Below, in pieces: positions 35,201 through 43,520 of a stretch of 64,000 nt of DNA (positions are counted from its first letter, which is position 1; each line of letters opens with the position of its first letter). The notes beneath the pieces are model-generated. The model ran no database searches. It was given only the letters and a program-made list of their open reading frames with translations, and was not told where the DNA came from. Origin of the DNA: Macrostomum hystrix (Eukaryota > Platyhelminthes > Macrostomidae); assembly GCA_950097015.1 (NCBI GenBank), contig CATNEN010000034.1, positions 2,767,501 to 2,831,500 of the forward strand, in the 5' to 3' direction. Both the position numbers and the translations under genes were made by a program.

Positions 35201-36543
35201 TCCGAGGTGCTGTTGACAGAACCAACGACCTTTCTAAAGTCGAAACTGGTGGCAAACGGGGCCACAAACGGCGGAGTCCAACTGGATTTGAGCAGGTCCA
35301 CGCGAGTCGTACAAAAGTCCCAATTGAATGTGACGTAGCCGTTTGAGCACACCTGAAGGCAATGAGGTCAGAGATGAGGGCGTTGCCTACAATTGTCTGG
35401 TCATGCGAGATATACAACTGTCTAAAAATAGCAAAACTCAGAATGACTTGCAATGAGAGGGTTGAGAAAAAAAGTCTGAGAAACTTTACATAATCAAATA
35501 TTTGCATCTGAGCGAAAAAAGGCTGAGAAAGAACTTTGTGCCAATAATGCGCTGATTGTGAGGGCCGAATTTCTTCTTTGTTTTGGCCGCTAGTCTAACG
35601 CTGGAGTCGTGTGTGAAGCCGCCCTTGCATTCCATTATTTTCTAAGAATATTTAAAGTAGAGAATAGATAAAATTAAAAAAATTAAATAGAATGTAACAG
35701 GAAAATAGAAAGGAGTACAATGGAATAGAACAGAGAATAATGTAAATGAATTAAACGGAATTAAAGTAAATAGAGTAGAATGGAATAGAATGGAATAGAA
35801 TGGAATAGAATGGAATAGAATGGAATAGAATGGAATAGAATGAAATACTCGTAGAATGGAATAGAATGGAATAGAATGGAATAGAATGGAATAGAATGGA
35901 ATAGAATGGAATAGAATGGAATAGAATGGAATAGAATGGAATTAACAATTAGGAATGAATTACATAGATTTTTGTGGCCAGCTCATTGCCGTTCAATGGA
36001 ATGCCGCCTCTAAAACTGCTGTTGAATGTCAAGTCGATGGTCTCCGACTGCAAAAAGGTCAGGTTGCTGGCCACTAGCTTCGTTGCTGATGCAGAAGGCA
36101 GCAGTACGACTTCTGAAATGAGGTCAGTGCTGTAAGTGTAATCATTAGATGACACTGGACCCGCAGACAGCGAGGAGGCAATTCTGCCTATTCCGCTGAC
36201 TCCTAAACACACACTCACACACTTTATCATCGTCTGGCTATGTACACTCTCACTGTGCCTTGAAGGTTGGGCCCCAAATGAATGTGGCCTCGCCGCGGAA
36301 TCGAGCTAAGGCACAATTTTGATTATACTGCTGTGGAATTTTCAATAACTCACGGTCGCATCGGTCCCCGGCTAGTGTCAGAAGTCTGTCAGTCGGGCAG
36401 GCGCAAGCCCCAGTAGCGACTGTACAGTTGCCTGAATTCGCGCAGCCCGAGACGCTGCAGTTGAATCCGGCCGCCTTGGTTGCCAAGGGCAACAGAAGCA
36501 GCAGCAGCAGCTGGGATGCTACCATAGATCTAAATAGCAACAT
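20207..36543 (-). CDS. Membrane mucin-like protein: NIDO-AMOP-VWD-EGF-SEA-EGF-TM, 19 exons
   Basis: Exons: 36543-36354, 36112-35964, 35352-35041, 34558-34348, 33180-32746, 31497-31295, 28821-28695, 28609-28542, 28468-28303, 28217-28060, 26767-26260, 26166-25828, 25363-24860, 23996-23877, 23722-23328, 22828-22561, 22474-22148, 22011-21921, 20312-20207. All phases match; product 1558 aa. Order: signal peptide ([15 protein letters not shown]), Cys/EGF-like 26-60, NIDO about 110-280 ([12 protein letters not shown]), AMOP about 310-425 ([19 protein letters not shown]), VWD about 433-670 ([27 protein letters not shown]), Cys-rich linker, several EGFs including DINEC and DVNEC calcium-binding types, SEA about 1255-1340, EGFs, TM about 1499-1520, short tail. 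NIDO-AMOP-VWD-EGF is the MUC4/SUSD2-type plan; SEA is the unusual addition. Likely a large cell-surface glycoprotein. Confidence 0.93.
21676..21850. repeat. 30-bp short tandem array
   Basis: About six copies of a 30-bp unit with core GGACCGCATCATTGTGTTTC, in the last intron of the mucin-like gene, 70 bp from the transmembrane exon. Confidence 0.9.
21921..22011 (-). other. Transmembrane exon of the mucin-like gene
   Basis: The exon lies between CACAG and GTGAGT. It encodes a hydrophobic helix ([18 protein letters not shown], then ILIIFF) followed by LRK. It converts the preceding EGF ectodomain into a type I membrane protein with a cytoplasmic tail of about 38 residues ending in VSVL, a possible PDZ-type C-terminus (inference). 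Confidence 0.9.
22561..23440 (-). other. SEA domain with a GSVVA autoproteolysis-like site
   Basis: The domain is split by the intron 22829-23327. The first half reads [20 protein letters not shown] and [11 protein letters not shown]. The second half has [19 protein letters not shown]. Known SEA domains self-cleave between Gly and Ser in a G-S-(V/I)-V-V loop. Here the loop reads N-G-S-V-V-A at about residues 1318-1319, so cleavage into two non-covalently held chains is plausible. Confidence 0.8.
23012..23297 (+). mobile_element. SINE-A copy in mucin-like intron 15
   Basis: Degenerate head (CAGAGTGGTCTAACGCATTG), the CACCAAGGTCCCTGAGCTCG block, an internal deletion of the CGCGGCGAGGCCACATTCAT segment, and the family body to CTCGCTTGCTGCAGG. 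The internal deletion makes it a subfamily or a damaged copy. Confidence 0.85.
24313..24668 (+). repeat. Dispersed repeat R1, copy 1
   Basis: About 350 bp matching the reverse complement of 33617-33963 at high identity. Shared landmarks are GGCCTGGCAAGGCCGCACTG, GTATGAAATACACTAGCGCT and CAAAACGTTGGCGCGTGTTC. No protein domain or terminal repeats were recognised. It lies in mucin-like intron 13. Confidence 0.85.
25459..25796 (+). mobile_element. SINE-A copy in mucin-like intron 12
   Basis: Near full length, from the tRNA-like head (AGCTGAGCGGTCTAACGCAT) through GGGCTCGATTCCGCGGCGAG and the body to a degenerate AT-rich tail. It ends about 30 nt before the donor at 25827. Confidence 0.88.
26962..28035 (+). 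mobile_element. SINE-A copy split by a GC-rich insertion of about 0.8 kb
   Basis: The SINE head and body run from 26962 to about 27146 (GCACCAAGGTCCCTGAGCTC... GTGTACACTGA). The remaining 3' part reappears at about 27955 (GATGTACACACACATG, CTCTTCGCTGGCTGCGG, CCCGCAGCCCTGCTGCAAC). The intervening sequence is foreign to the family. The whole lies in mucin-like intron 10. Confidence 0.8.
27150..27950. mobile_element. GC-rich insertion inside SINE-A, unclassified
   Basis: About 800 bp, much richer in G+C than its surroundings. It carries two copies of CGCTGATTGG (inverted CCAAT box) about 125 bp apart and four copies of GTCGTACGC within about 110 bp near its right end. Its edges interrupt a SINE, so it is probably a transposed or otherwise inserted element. 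No reverse transcriptase, transposase or terminal repeat was recognised. Small open frames here are not convincing. Confidence 0.55.
28915..31130. repeat. 12-bp based GATCTAGCTACT/GATCAAGCTATA array with 60-bp higher order
   Basis: Over 180 twelve-base monomers (GATCTAGCTACT, GATCAAGCTATA, GATCTAGATACT, GATCAAGCTACT). Between 29761 and 30000 they form four consecutive identical 60-bp (5 x 12) blocks. The right end (30660-31090) switches to a GATTTATAGATCTAGCTTCT variant. It fills mucin-like intron 6. Confidence 0.97.
31600..32715. repeat. 12-bp GGATCTAGCTAT array, related to the array in the adjacent intron
   Basis: About 90 copies of GGATCTAGCTAT with interspersed CTCAAACTGTTCTAGC blocks that recur at regular intervals. 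The 12-bp unit is a multiple of three, so several frames stay open over 370-450 codons (Gly/Ser/Tyr or Met/Asp/Leu/Ala repeats). These are artefacts: the array lies within an intron between intact exons. It shares GATCTAGCTA with the array on the other side of exon 31497-31295. Confidence 0.97.
33303..33605 (+). mobile_element. SINE-B copy, best-preserved head
   Basis: The tRNA-like head is AGGTTGTAGCCTAGTAGTTA followed by GGTCGGGGGTTCGATTCCCG (strong B box). The conserved-looking body includes CTTTAGCAAGACACTTAACT, TCAGTTCACCCAGCTG, AATGGGTACCAGC and GGCGTCCCCCCAGTCCATGG. It lies in mucin-like intron 4. Confidence 0.9.
33617..33963 (-). repeat. Dispersed repeat R1, copy 2 (inverted)
   Basis: Inverted counterpart of 24313-24668 within the same gene. 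It directly abuts a SINE-B copy, whose 3' boundary may have formed by insertion next to it. Confidence 0.85.
34168..34340. mobile_element. SINE-B fragments in opposing orientations
   Basis: 34168-34217 is the 3' part of SINE-B in plus orientation (CCCCAGTCCATGGACTGAAC). 34220-34340 is a minus-strand tRNA-like head with reverse B box (GATTCGAACTCCCGACC). The head ends about 8 nt from the donor at 34347, very close to the exon. Confidence 0.75.
34667..35015 (+). mobile_element. SINE-A copy, complete, with target-site duplication
   Basis: The full head (GTGGCAGAGCGGTCAACGCG), B-box region (GAGCTCGATTCCGCGGCGAG) and body are present. TATGAGCAG occurs immediately before (34658-34666) and after (35016-35024), giving a 9-bp target-site duplication. 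It is the best reference copy of the family in the window. It lies in mucin-like intron 3. Confidence 0.92.
35640..35948. repeat. 10-bp GAATGGAATA array
   Basis: Clean tandem copies of AATAGAATGG run from about 35770, with a degenerate approach from 35640. They end at the donor side of exon 36112-35964, only about 15 nt from the splice junction. The GGAAT core resembles the pentamer of simple satellites in other animals; convergence is likely. Confidence 0.95.
36150..36312 (-). mobile_element. Truncated SINE-A copy in mucin-like intron 1
   Basis: 3' body (CACTGGACCCGCAGACAGCG) and part of the centre; the tRNA head is cut at GCGGAATCGAGCTAAGG. Confidence 0.82.
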
Positions 36544-36914
36544 TCAACAAGTCGAACTGAAACAAAAAATATAATTATTTTCTATCAAGAGCTGCAGATT
36601 TATCCAGGAAATAAATTCCGCTTCACACTGGGTAGGGCTCGTGTGCTGCTGTGTTAGTTAAGGGGTGTTCGCGCTTAAGGCTTGGTTTCGCCCGTTTCTG
36701 ATCGATAGGTTGAGCTGTGTGAGTGAGTGTGTGTGTGGTATCGATCTAGCAACTGGCTGCCCCGATCGGATTTCGACTTCGAAGGTGGCAGCGGCTGCGA
36801 TTCCTCTACCTTTATTCCATTGTGCGCGGCTCGCCAACCTCTTCAAGCCGATTTTCTGCTTTCGTCCTCAACCAGAGAGACGGACTCGGGGGGGGGCAGA
36901 AAGCTTTGGTCAAC
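36544..36914. promoter_or_regulatory. Divergent promoter region, mucin-like gene and possible plus-strand gene
   Basis: 371 bp lie between the mucin-like ATG (36543, minus) and the ATG of a possible plus-strand exon (36915). On the minus strand ATTTTTTGTTTCAG, a textbook acceptor, sits 13 nt upstream of the mucin-like ATG. The 5' UTR is therefore either spliced or trans-spliced. Confidence 0.45.
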
Positions 36915-36954
36915 ATGAACGACAGAGGCACCGCTCTCTCCGCCCCTCCCACAG
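36915..36954 (+). CDS. Possible first coding exon of an unidentified plus-strand gene
   Basis: CAACATGA gives a reasonable start context. The exon reads MNDRGTALSAPPT and ends ACAG|GTGAGG in phase 1. No matching second exon was found in the next 10 kb, which is mostly satellite. An AATAAA at about 37404-37409 could instead close a short transcript, but no in-phase acceptor joins the two convincingly. Confidence 0.3.
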
Positions 36955-37861
36955 GTGAGGCAATAGTAGTCCAGAAAAATTATTTTCCAACGGACAGTCG
37001 CCAGGGAGGAACGGGGGGATTTCGGAGTACAGTAGGGAGTGAAGGAAGTACGGCTAGAGAACTGTACCCGCACCCTCCCCCATACTGACTCAGCGACTCA
37101 GCTATAAGTGCTAATTTTAGCAACCAACTCAATGGAAATTGGATGCGGAAATAGTGCAGCCCAGTTAAACTGGGAGGATTGCTACTAGGCTGGCATTGCG
37201 AAGGGAGACAAAATGGAATGAAAGTGTGCTCAGTTTTAACTGCCATTGTCCGCCTAAGGGGAAGGGTCTGACTCGAGACCCGCCCAAAAAGATCCTGAGC
37301 CTGGAATGCTCTGGTGAGCAGCTAGTTGAGCAGTTGAGGAAAACCTCACAGGCTTGGTCTGTATTCATATTGTGTCTACTTGTTTTAGCAAGTAGGCTGT
37401 GCTTAAATAAAGTTTAAGGTTTATCTTACTTTAAATCTGTTCTCATACGTTTTTCTATACATATCGGTGAAATTCAATAGTAAAATGAATAGTTTTGTTA
37501 TAGAACAGAAGGGGCAGTTATTTAGTTGCATCCCAAGTCTTGCTGAGTTAAGAACAGTCAACTGCAGCCGTGTCGAAAGCCAATCAATTGTTTTAATTAG
37601 TTTAGAGTGACAGACGCGAATGCGCGAATGAATAATTAGACCGAGAAGGCTTTCATAGGCAACTGTTGACACTTACAATGCAACAATAAACGAAAACAAG
37701 GACGAAAAAAACGAAGAAGAATTGGACTAGTTTTTTTAAGAGTCCAAATGGAATTGGCTATATTAATAAGCTTGTTTAGCAATTGAATGTGAAAACTGTA
37801 ATCTGAGCTGAATATTATTTGTACTTTGCCTTCCTGTTAGACGGAGAGTAACAGCAATTTT
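36955..37861. other. Unique sequence after the possible first exon
   Basis: No confident exon. A frame at 37253-37417 ends in a hydrophobic segment (SVFILCLLVLASRLCL) and overlaps an AATAAA, but it starts after a phase-incompatible acceptor. I cannot support it as a gene. Confidence 0.3.
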
Positions 37862-38700
37862 GGAATTGATTAACTTACCTTGTCAGCTTTGATTAATTTA
37901 CCTGTCAGCCTTGATTAATGTACTTGCCAGATTGGATTAATTTAACTGTCAGATTGGATTAATTTACCTGTCAGATTAGATTAATTTACCTGTCAGATTA
38001 GATTAATTTACCTGTCAGATTGGATCAATTTACCTGTCAGATTAGATTAATTTACCTGTCAGATTAGATAAATTTACCTGTCAGATTGGATTAATTCACC
38101 TGTCAGCTTTCATGAATTCACCTGTCAGCTTTCATGAATTCACCTGTCAGCTTTCATGAGTTCACCTGTCAGCTTTTATCAATTCACCTGTCAGCTTATA
38201 TCAATTCACCTGTCAGCTTTTATCAATTCACCTGTCAGCTTTTATCAATTCAACTGTCAGATTTGATCAATTCACCTGTCAGCTTATATCAATTCACCTG
38301 TCAGCTTTCATGAGTTCACCTGTCAGATTTGATCAATTCACCTGTCAGCTTATATCAATTCACCTGTCAGCTTTTATCAATTCACCTGTCAGCTTTTATC
38401 AATTCAACTGTCAGATTTGATCAATTCACCTGTCAGCTTATATCAATTCACCTGTCAGCTTTCATGAGTTCACCTGTCAGCTTTGATCAATTCACCTGTC
38501 AGCTTATATCAATTCACCTGTCAGCTTTTATCAATTCAACTGTCAGCTTTTATCAATTCAACTGTCAGATTTGATCAATTCACCTGTCAGCTTATATCAA
38601 TTCACCTGTCAGCTTTTATCAATTCAACTGTCAGCTTTGATCAATTCAACTGTCAGCTTTGATCAATTCACCTGTCAGCTTTGATGAATTTAGCTATCAA
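37862..38700. repeat. 22-bp tandem array TCAATTCACCTGTCAGCTTT
   Basis: About 38 copies of a 22-bp unit. The left part is AT-rich (GATTAATTTACCTGTCAGAT) and grades into TCAATTCACCTGTCAGCTTT, showing directional drift along the array. Confidence 0.96.
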
Positions 38701-38794
38701 CAGCTAAAAGGCGATGGCATTTTTAAAACTGTAAGTAACAGAGGGAGTAGAGACAAAAATGTAACAAACAGCGTTCATGAGCAATGGCGGATTA

Positions 38795-38834
<40 letters not shown>
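38795..38834. repeat. (CAG)n microsatellite
   Basis: About 13 CAG triplets with one CAA interruption. It lies outside any supported exon. Confidence 0.95.
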
Positions 38835-38835
<1 letters not shown>

Positions 38836-39377
38836 CTGTTGATCTGTGTGGCGTGTTTTTCTAAACTCACATTCTCATATTTTCGCCAGCTGCTGCCAGA
38901 GCGCTAGGAAAACAGGCCACCCCCAATCTTAAAGTGAGTCTCAAAATCACTTTGCTGTTTTAGCAAACCAAAATGAATGCACTTTCCATTGTTAGGACAA
39001 TGGGAAACTGTTCCGTCCGTTGCTTCTGCACCGAACTTGAAGCAGCGGCGGTGGCGCCACCCATGCGCTGATTGCCATTTCTTGTGCTGTCTTTCATGTC
39101 TCCCTCTAATATTCCTTCCCTTGCCTTCCCCTGTAGTGGTAGTGAGAAATAATAAATCGATAGTTTTTTTCTATCGATAATACATTTGTATTTTTAGACT
39201 GGCTAAAACAAATCTGCTTTTAGGCTGTGGCAGTACGTAGCTACTTTTCTTGCTTAAACAATTAATACTGCTGATTACAATAAGATTTAAATGGACACAG
39301 ACAGACACCACAGTGAAGCATTATTTAATCGGTTTAGTATTTGTGTACTTCTGTTATGAATGAGGCTATAAACTAGC
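38835..39377. other. Unique sequence between arrays
   Basis: No exon, SINE or RNA gene is recognised. Confidence 0.35.
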
Positions 39378-39970
39378 CCATGACCATCACTGTCTACCCC
39401 ACGACCACCACTGTCTACTCCATGACCACCACTGTCTGCTCCATGACCACCACTGTCTACTCCATGACCACCACTGTCTGCTCCATGACCACACTGTCTT
39501 CTCCATGACCACCACTGTCTACCCCGTGACCACCACTGTCTACCCCATGACCAGCTCTGTCAACCACATGACCACCACCGTTCATCTGTCTACTCCATGA
39601 CCACCACCGTTCATCTGTCTACTCCATGACCACCACAGTTCATCTGTCTACTCCATGACCACCACCGTTCATCTGTCTACTCCATGACCACCACCGTTCA
39701 TCTGTCTACTCCATGACCACCACCGTTCATCTGTCTACTCCATGACAACCACCGTTCATCTGTCTACTCCATGACAACCACCGTTCATCTGTCTACTCCA
39801 TGACAACCATAGTTCATCTGTCTACTTCATGACCACCACAGTTCATCTGTCTACTCCATGACCACCACCGTTCATCTGTCTACTCCATGACCACCACCGT
39901 TCATCTGTCTACTCCATGACAACCACCGTTCATCTGTCTACTCCATGACCACCACAGTTCATCTGTCGAC
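39378..39970. repeat. 21- to 26-bp tandem array CTACTCCATGACCACCACCG
   Basis: Left units are 21 bp (TCTACTCCATGACCACCACTG). From about 39570 the unit expands to 26 bp by gaining TTCATC (GTTCATCTGTCTACTCCATG). One satellite has changed period mid-array. Confidence 0.95.
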
Positions 39971-40682
39971 TCAAAGTTCTCAATGCCCCCCTCATGCCCT
40001 ACACGAAAGTGCAATGATTCAGTCTGAGCGTGGGAAAGCAGAAAATGAGCAGCTAAAACAGGACTGGAGCAGGCGCTGGGACAGTTTGAAATGCGGACGG
40101 AACTGGAGCAGGGCTGAGCATTGTTTGCTCTGGCATACAAGAGCTTTCACTATTCACGCAGTCGATATAGGACTCCAGCACCGAGGTAGGTCAGTATTGG
40201 CAAGAGAAGCGGGATTCAACGGGCGAGGAAAGACGAGACAGGAAATGGTCTGTCGACTTTGTTGCCCTTGGCAACTAGAGCTTCGCCGCCGAGAAAGAGA
40301 GTGGCTCCGTTTTTTTGTCGAAGCAAGTCACAGCAAGGATCTCACAGACAGTTGGAACTGAGCTAAAAATAGCAACAAAATGATCAGGTGATCCTCGAAT
40401 GGAAAGGAGTTGATTGGATTTTACAAGTGGATCAGAGCTTTTCACAAAAGTTCTCATAAATCTTTTCTTGCGACTCAAGAAATGAGTTCAGAGTGGCGTA
40501 CTGCAAGCACTGTCAGATTTAGGTATTGATCGGGCATTAACTATAATTTAGTGTGCGGTTTTATCATTGTTCTGGACAGGGGGGTACAGACAATGCAAAT
40601 TTGAAAGGAATTAGGAAAACTTCCTGAATTTAATTTAACAATAAAGTGCTCGAAATTACAAGAGAAGTATACAGGGAATGAT
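39971..40682. other. Unique sequence
   Basis: An open frame on the plus strand (to 40361) and others on the minus strand lack motifs and splice support. I see no gene here. Confidence 0.3.
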
Positions 40683-41325
40683 GGAGAGAGAGAGGATACA
40701 GAGGGGATAGAGAGAGAGGATAGAGAGAGAGGATACAGAGGGTATAGAGAGAGAGAGGATAGAGAGAGAGGATATAGAGGGGATAGAGAGAGGATACAGA
40801 GGGGATAGAGAGAGAGGATACAGAGGGGATAGAGAGAGAGGATACAGAGGGGATAGAGAGAGGATACAGAGTAGATAGAGAGAGGATACAGAGAGGATAG
40901 AGAGAGAGGATACAGAGGGGATAGAGAGAGGATACAGAGGGGATAGAGAGAGAGGATACAGAGGGGATAGAGAGAGAGGATACAGAGGGGATAGAGAGAG
41001 GATACAGAGGGGATAGAGAGAGAGGATACAGAGGGGATAGAGAGAGAGGATAGAGAGAGAGGATACAGAGAGGATAGAGAGAGAGGATACAGAGGGGATA
41101 GAGAGAGGATACAGAGGGGATAGAGAGAGAGGATACAGAGGGGATAGAGTGAGGATACAGAGGGGATAGAGAGAGAGGATACAGAGGGGATAGAGAGAGA
41201 TGATAGAGAGAGAGGATACAGAGGGGATAGAGAGAGGATACAGAGGGGATAGAGAGAGGATAGAGAGGATACAGAGGGGATAGAGAGAGAGGATAGAGAG
41301 AGAGGATACACAGATTATAGAGAGG
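40683..41325. repeat. Purine-rich GATAGAGAGAGGATACAGAGG array
   Basis: About 28 units of 22-24 bp, length variation coming from (AG)n slippage inside each unit. The strand is almost pure purine, a composition able to form triplex (H-DNA) structures. A 256-codon frame on the minus strand is an artefact. Confidence 0.96.
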
Positions 41326-41932
41326 GTAGAGTGCTAAAAGTTCAGTTTGACAACTGGAGAGTCGAGACAGATGATGAAGTCAAGCAGATAACAAGCCTGT
41401 GTAACCAGAAAGCCATGATGTCAATTCGACCTTCTTCTGAACTTTTGCTAATTTAATAGATTTTTCTGTTCGCTTCGCACTACTCACAGATAAGTAGGCA
41501 CACTCAGACACTGTCTAGAAGACACTGTATAGCGACGGCTAAAAATAGCAGCTAAATAAAAGAAAGAACTCTGCACTCAGAAATGTATTTTCTCGCTAAC
41601 ATTTTTCTGATCAATATGGACGAGCAAATCGAATTCAGCAGCACAATTGGTTAACAAAACTGGCAAAGAATTCCGGAATGTGAATCAGCTGGCCTGCCCC
41701 AGTCAGTCGGGAAAGTAAGTGGAAAAAGTCATGAAGTGAGCAATTGAGTTTATGGGTCGATAATAAAAGCGTTTGGCTAACCAATGAAGACCGGCATGGT
41801 CTATGGTAAGACGAATTTAGCGAACCAATTCTTTCGCATGGTTTATTATTGGTTCAGAGCGAAGTTGATTCCCTTAGGCGGCTGTCATCCCCGCAGTAAA
41901 TTTCTGTCAGCTTGAATATATAGGTCAAAGTA
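41326..41932. other. Unique sequence
   Basis: AT-rich, with no supported exon or repeat. Confidence 0.35.
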
Positions 41933-41934
41933 CA

Positions 41935-42198
41935 ACTGAGCTCGATTCCTGAGCTCAGCTCGGCGAGGCCACTGAGCTCGGCGAGGCCACATTTAATTAT
42001 GGGTGCAGCCGCGGAGAGAAGGCTTGGTGGGCTGTTGTGCAATTTACGGCCTTGAGGGCCAACCCCTAGGGCACAGTGAGAGTGTACACTGCCTGACGAT
42101 GAGAAAGTCAGGGGTGATGTACACACCTGTGAGCGTGTGTGCTCAAGAGTCAGCGAAATGGGCAGAATTACCTCCCCGCTGGCTGTGGGTCTTGAATG
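41935..42198 (+). mobile_element. SINE-A copy with a locally duplicated centre
   Basis: The head is lost and replaced by a short duplication: GAGCTCGGCGAGGCCAC occurs twice in tandem. The family body then runs to CCGCTGGCTGTGGGTCTTG. Confidence 0.83.
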
Positions 42199-42938
42199 AG
42201 GTTGTAGCAGAGGGGTATTGAGGTGGTGGGTTTTCGGAGTCTCGTATTACTGCTGATTTGGTCAATTTATCGCATCATATAGAATAGGCAGACAACTGTA
42301 AGTCTGTGATGTCTAGCATATGACTAATTATTGATTCAAAATTCTGCCGTATCCAGTAGCTATATTGCTTAGTTTAAGCAGCCATTCGCAATTTTGCAAG
42401 CAATGCGTAATGCGTAACAGATAAAGTGGACGCGGTTTCTAGGAAACTCGGCAAAACAGGCGGCCATCCATTCCGGAGGCAATTAAAACCAATGACCAGC
42501 GCTTCCGGCCGATACGGCTGCAATTGAGCCCCGCAAAAATGGGTGAGGCCGCTCAGAGCAAAAGTTTCTAGAGCGGGTTAATGGACAATTTGAGTCCATC
42601 TATGATAAGCGAGTCTGGCCTGAGCACTAGCCTTGTTCTCAGCATGCGTAATTGCTCCGAAGCCAGCAAACCCACTTTTTATCTATCCAGCTCTCTCTCT
42701 GCTTCTCCCAGCATGACAAATGGATTTTTGAGTGAACTAGCGACTGTTGTGTGTGGGCCAGAGTTGTTTCTAAAACTGAACTATTGTGGAGTTGGAAAAG
42801 GGGAGAATTTTCCCACGCGAATTCAGATCGTGTAGCTGATCATTTACTCCAGCTGCGTACCATGTCAGGCTTAAATAATTTCCATTTGTTCTGAATACAA
42901 CCATTTTTTAATGTCTTTTTACACTGGCAAAATTGTCT
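42199..42938. other. Unique sequence
   Basis: A short plus-strand open frame (42581-42835) has no motif or splice context. No feature is supported. Confidence 0.3.
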
Positions 42939-42939
42939 A

Positions 42940-43520
42940 CGTTACTGAAACACCTGAGGATCTGAGAGTTTGGTACTGAAACACCTGAAGATCTGAGAGT
43001 GTGGTACTGAAACACCTGAGGATCTGAGAGTGTGGTACTGAGACACCTGAGGATCTGAGAGTGTGGTACTGAAACACCTGAGGATCTGAGAGTGTGGTAC
43101 TGAGACACCTGAGGATCTGAGAGTTTGGTACTGAGACACCTGAGGATCTGAGAGTTTGGTACTGAGACACCTGAGGATCTGAGAGTTTGGTACTGAAACA
43201 CCTGAGGATCTGAGAGTTTGGTACTGAAACACCTGAGGATCTGAGAGTTTGGTACTGAAACACCTGAGGATCTGAGAGTGTGGTACTGAAACACCTGAGG
43301 ATCTGAGAGTGTGGTACTGAGACACCTGAGGATCTGAGAGTGTGGTACTGAAACACCTGAGGATCTGAGAGTGTGGTACTGAAACACCTGAGGATCTGAG
43401 AGTGTGGTACTGAAACACCTGAGGATCTGAGAGTTTGGTACTGGAATACCTAAGGATCTGAGAGTGTGGTACTGAAAAACCTGAGGATCTGAGAGTGTGG
43501 TACTGAAATACCTGAGGATC
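42940..43520. repeat. 31-bp tandem array, core ACCTGAGGATCTGAGAGT
   Basis: About 19 copies of a 31-bp unit containing CACCTGAGGATCTGAGAG then TGTGGTACTGA. The variants TTTGG/TGTGG and GAAACA/GAGACA are mixed. Because 31 is not a multiple of three, all three minus frames are open across it; these frames are artefacts. It shares CCTGAGGATCTG with the arrays at 59.4 and 61 kb. Confidence 0.97.

Noticed and set aside
37196-37417. 73-aa frame with a hydrophobic end near an AATAAA, as second exon of the 36915 start
   Set aside because: The available acceptor is in the wrong phase for the donor at 36954, and other frames hit stops.
39945-40361. 138-aa plus-strand frame
   Set aside because: It begins inside a satellite, has no motif or homology I recognise, and overlaps equally open minus-strand frames.
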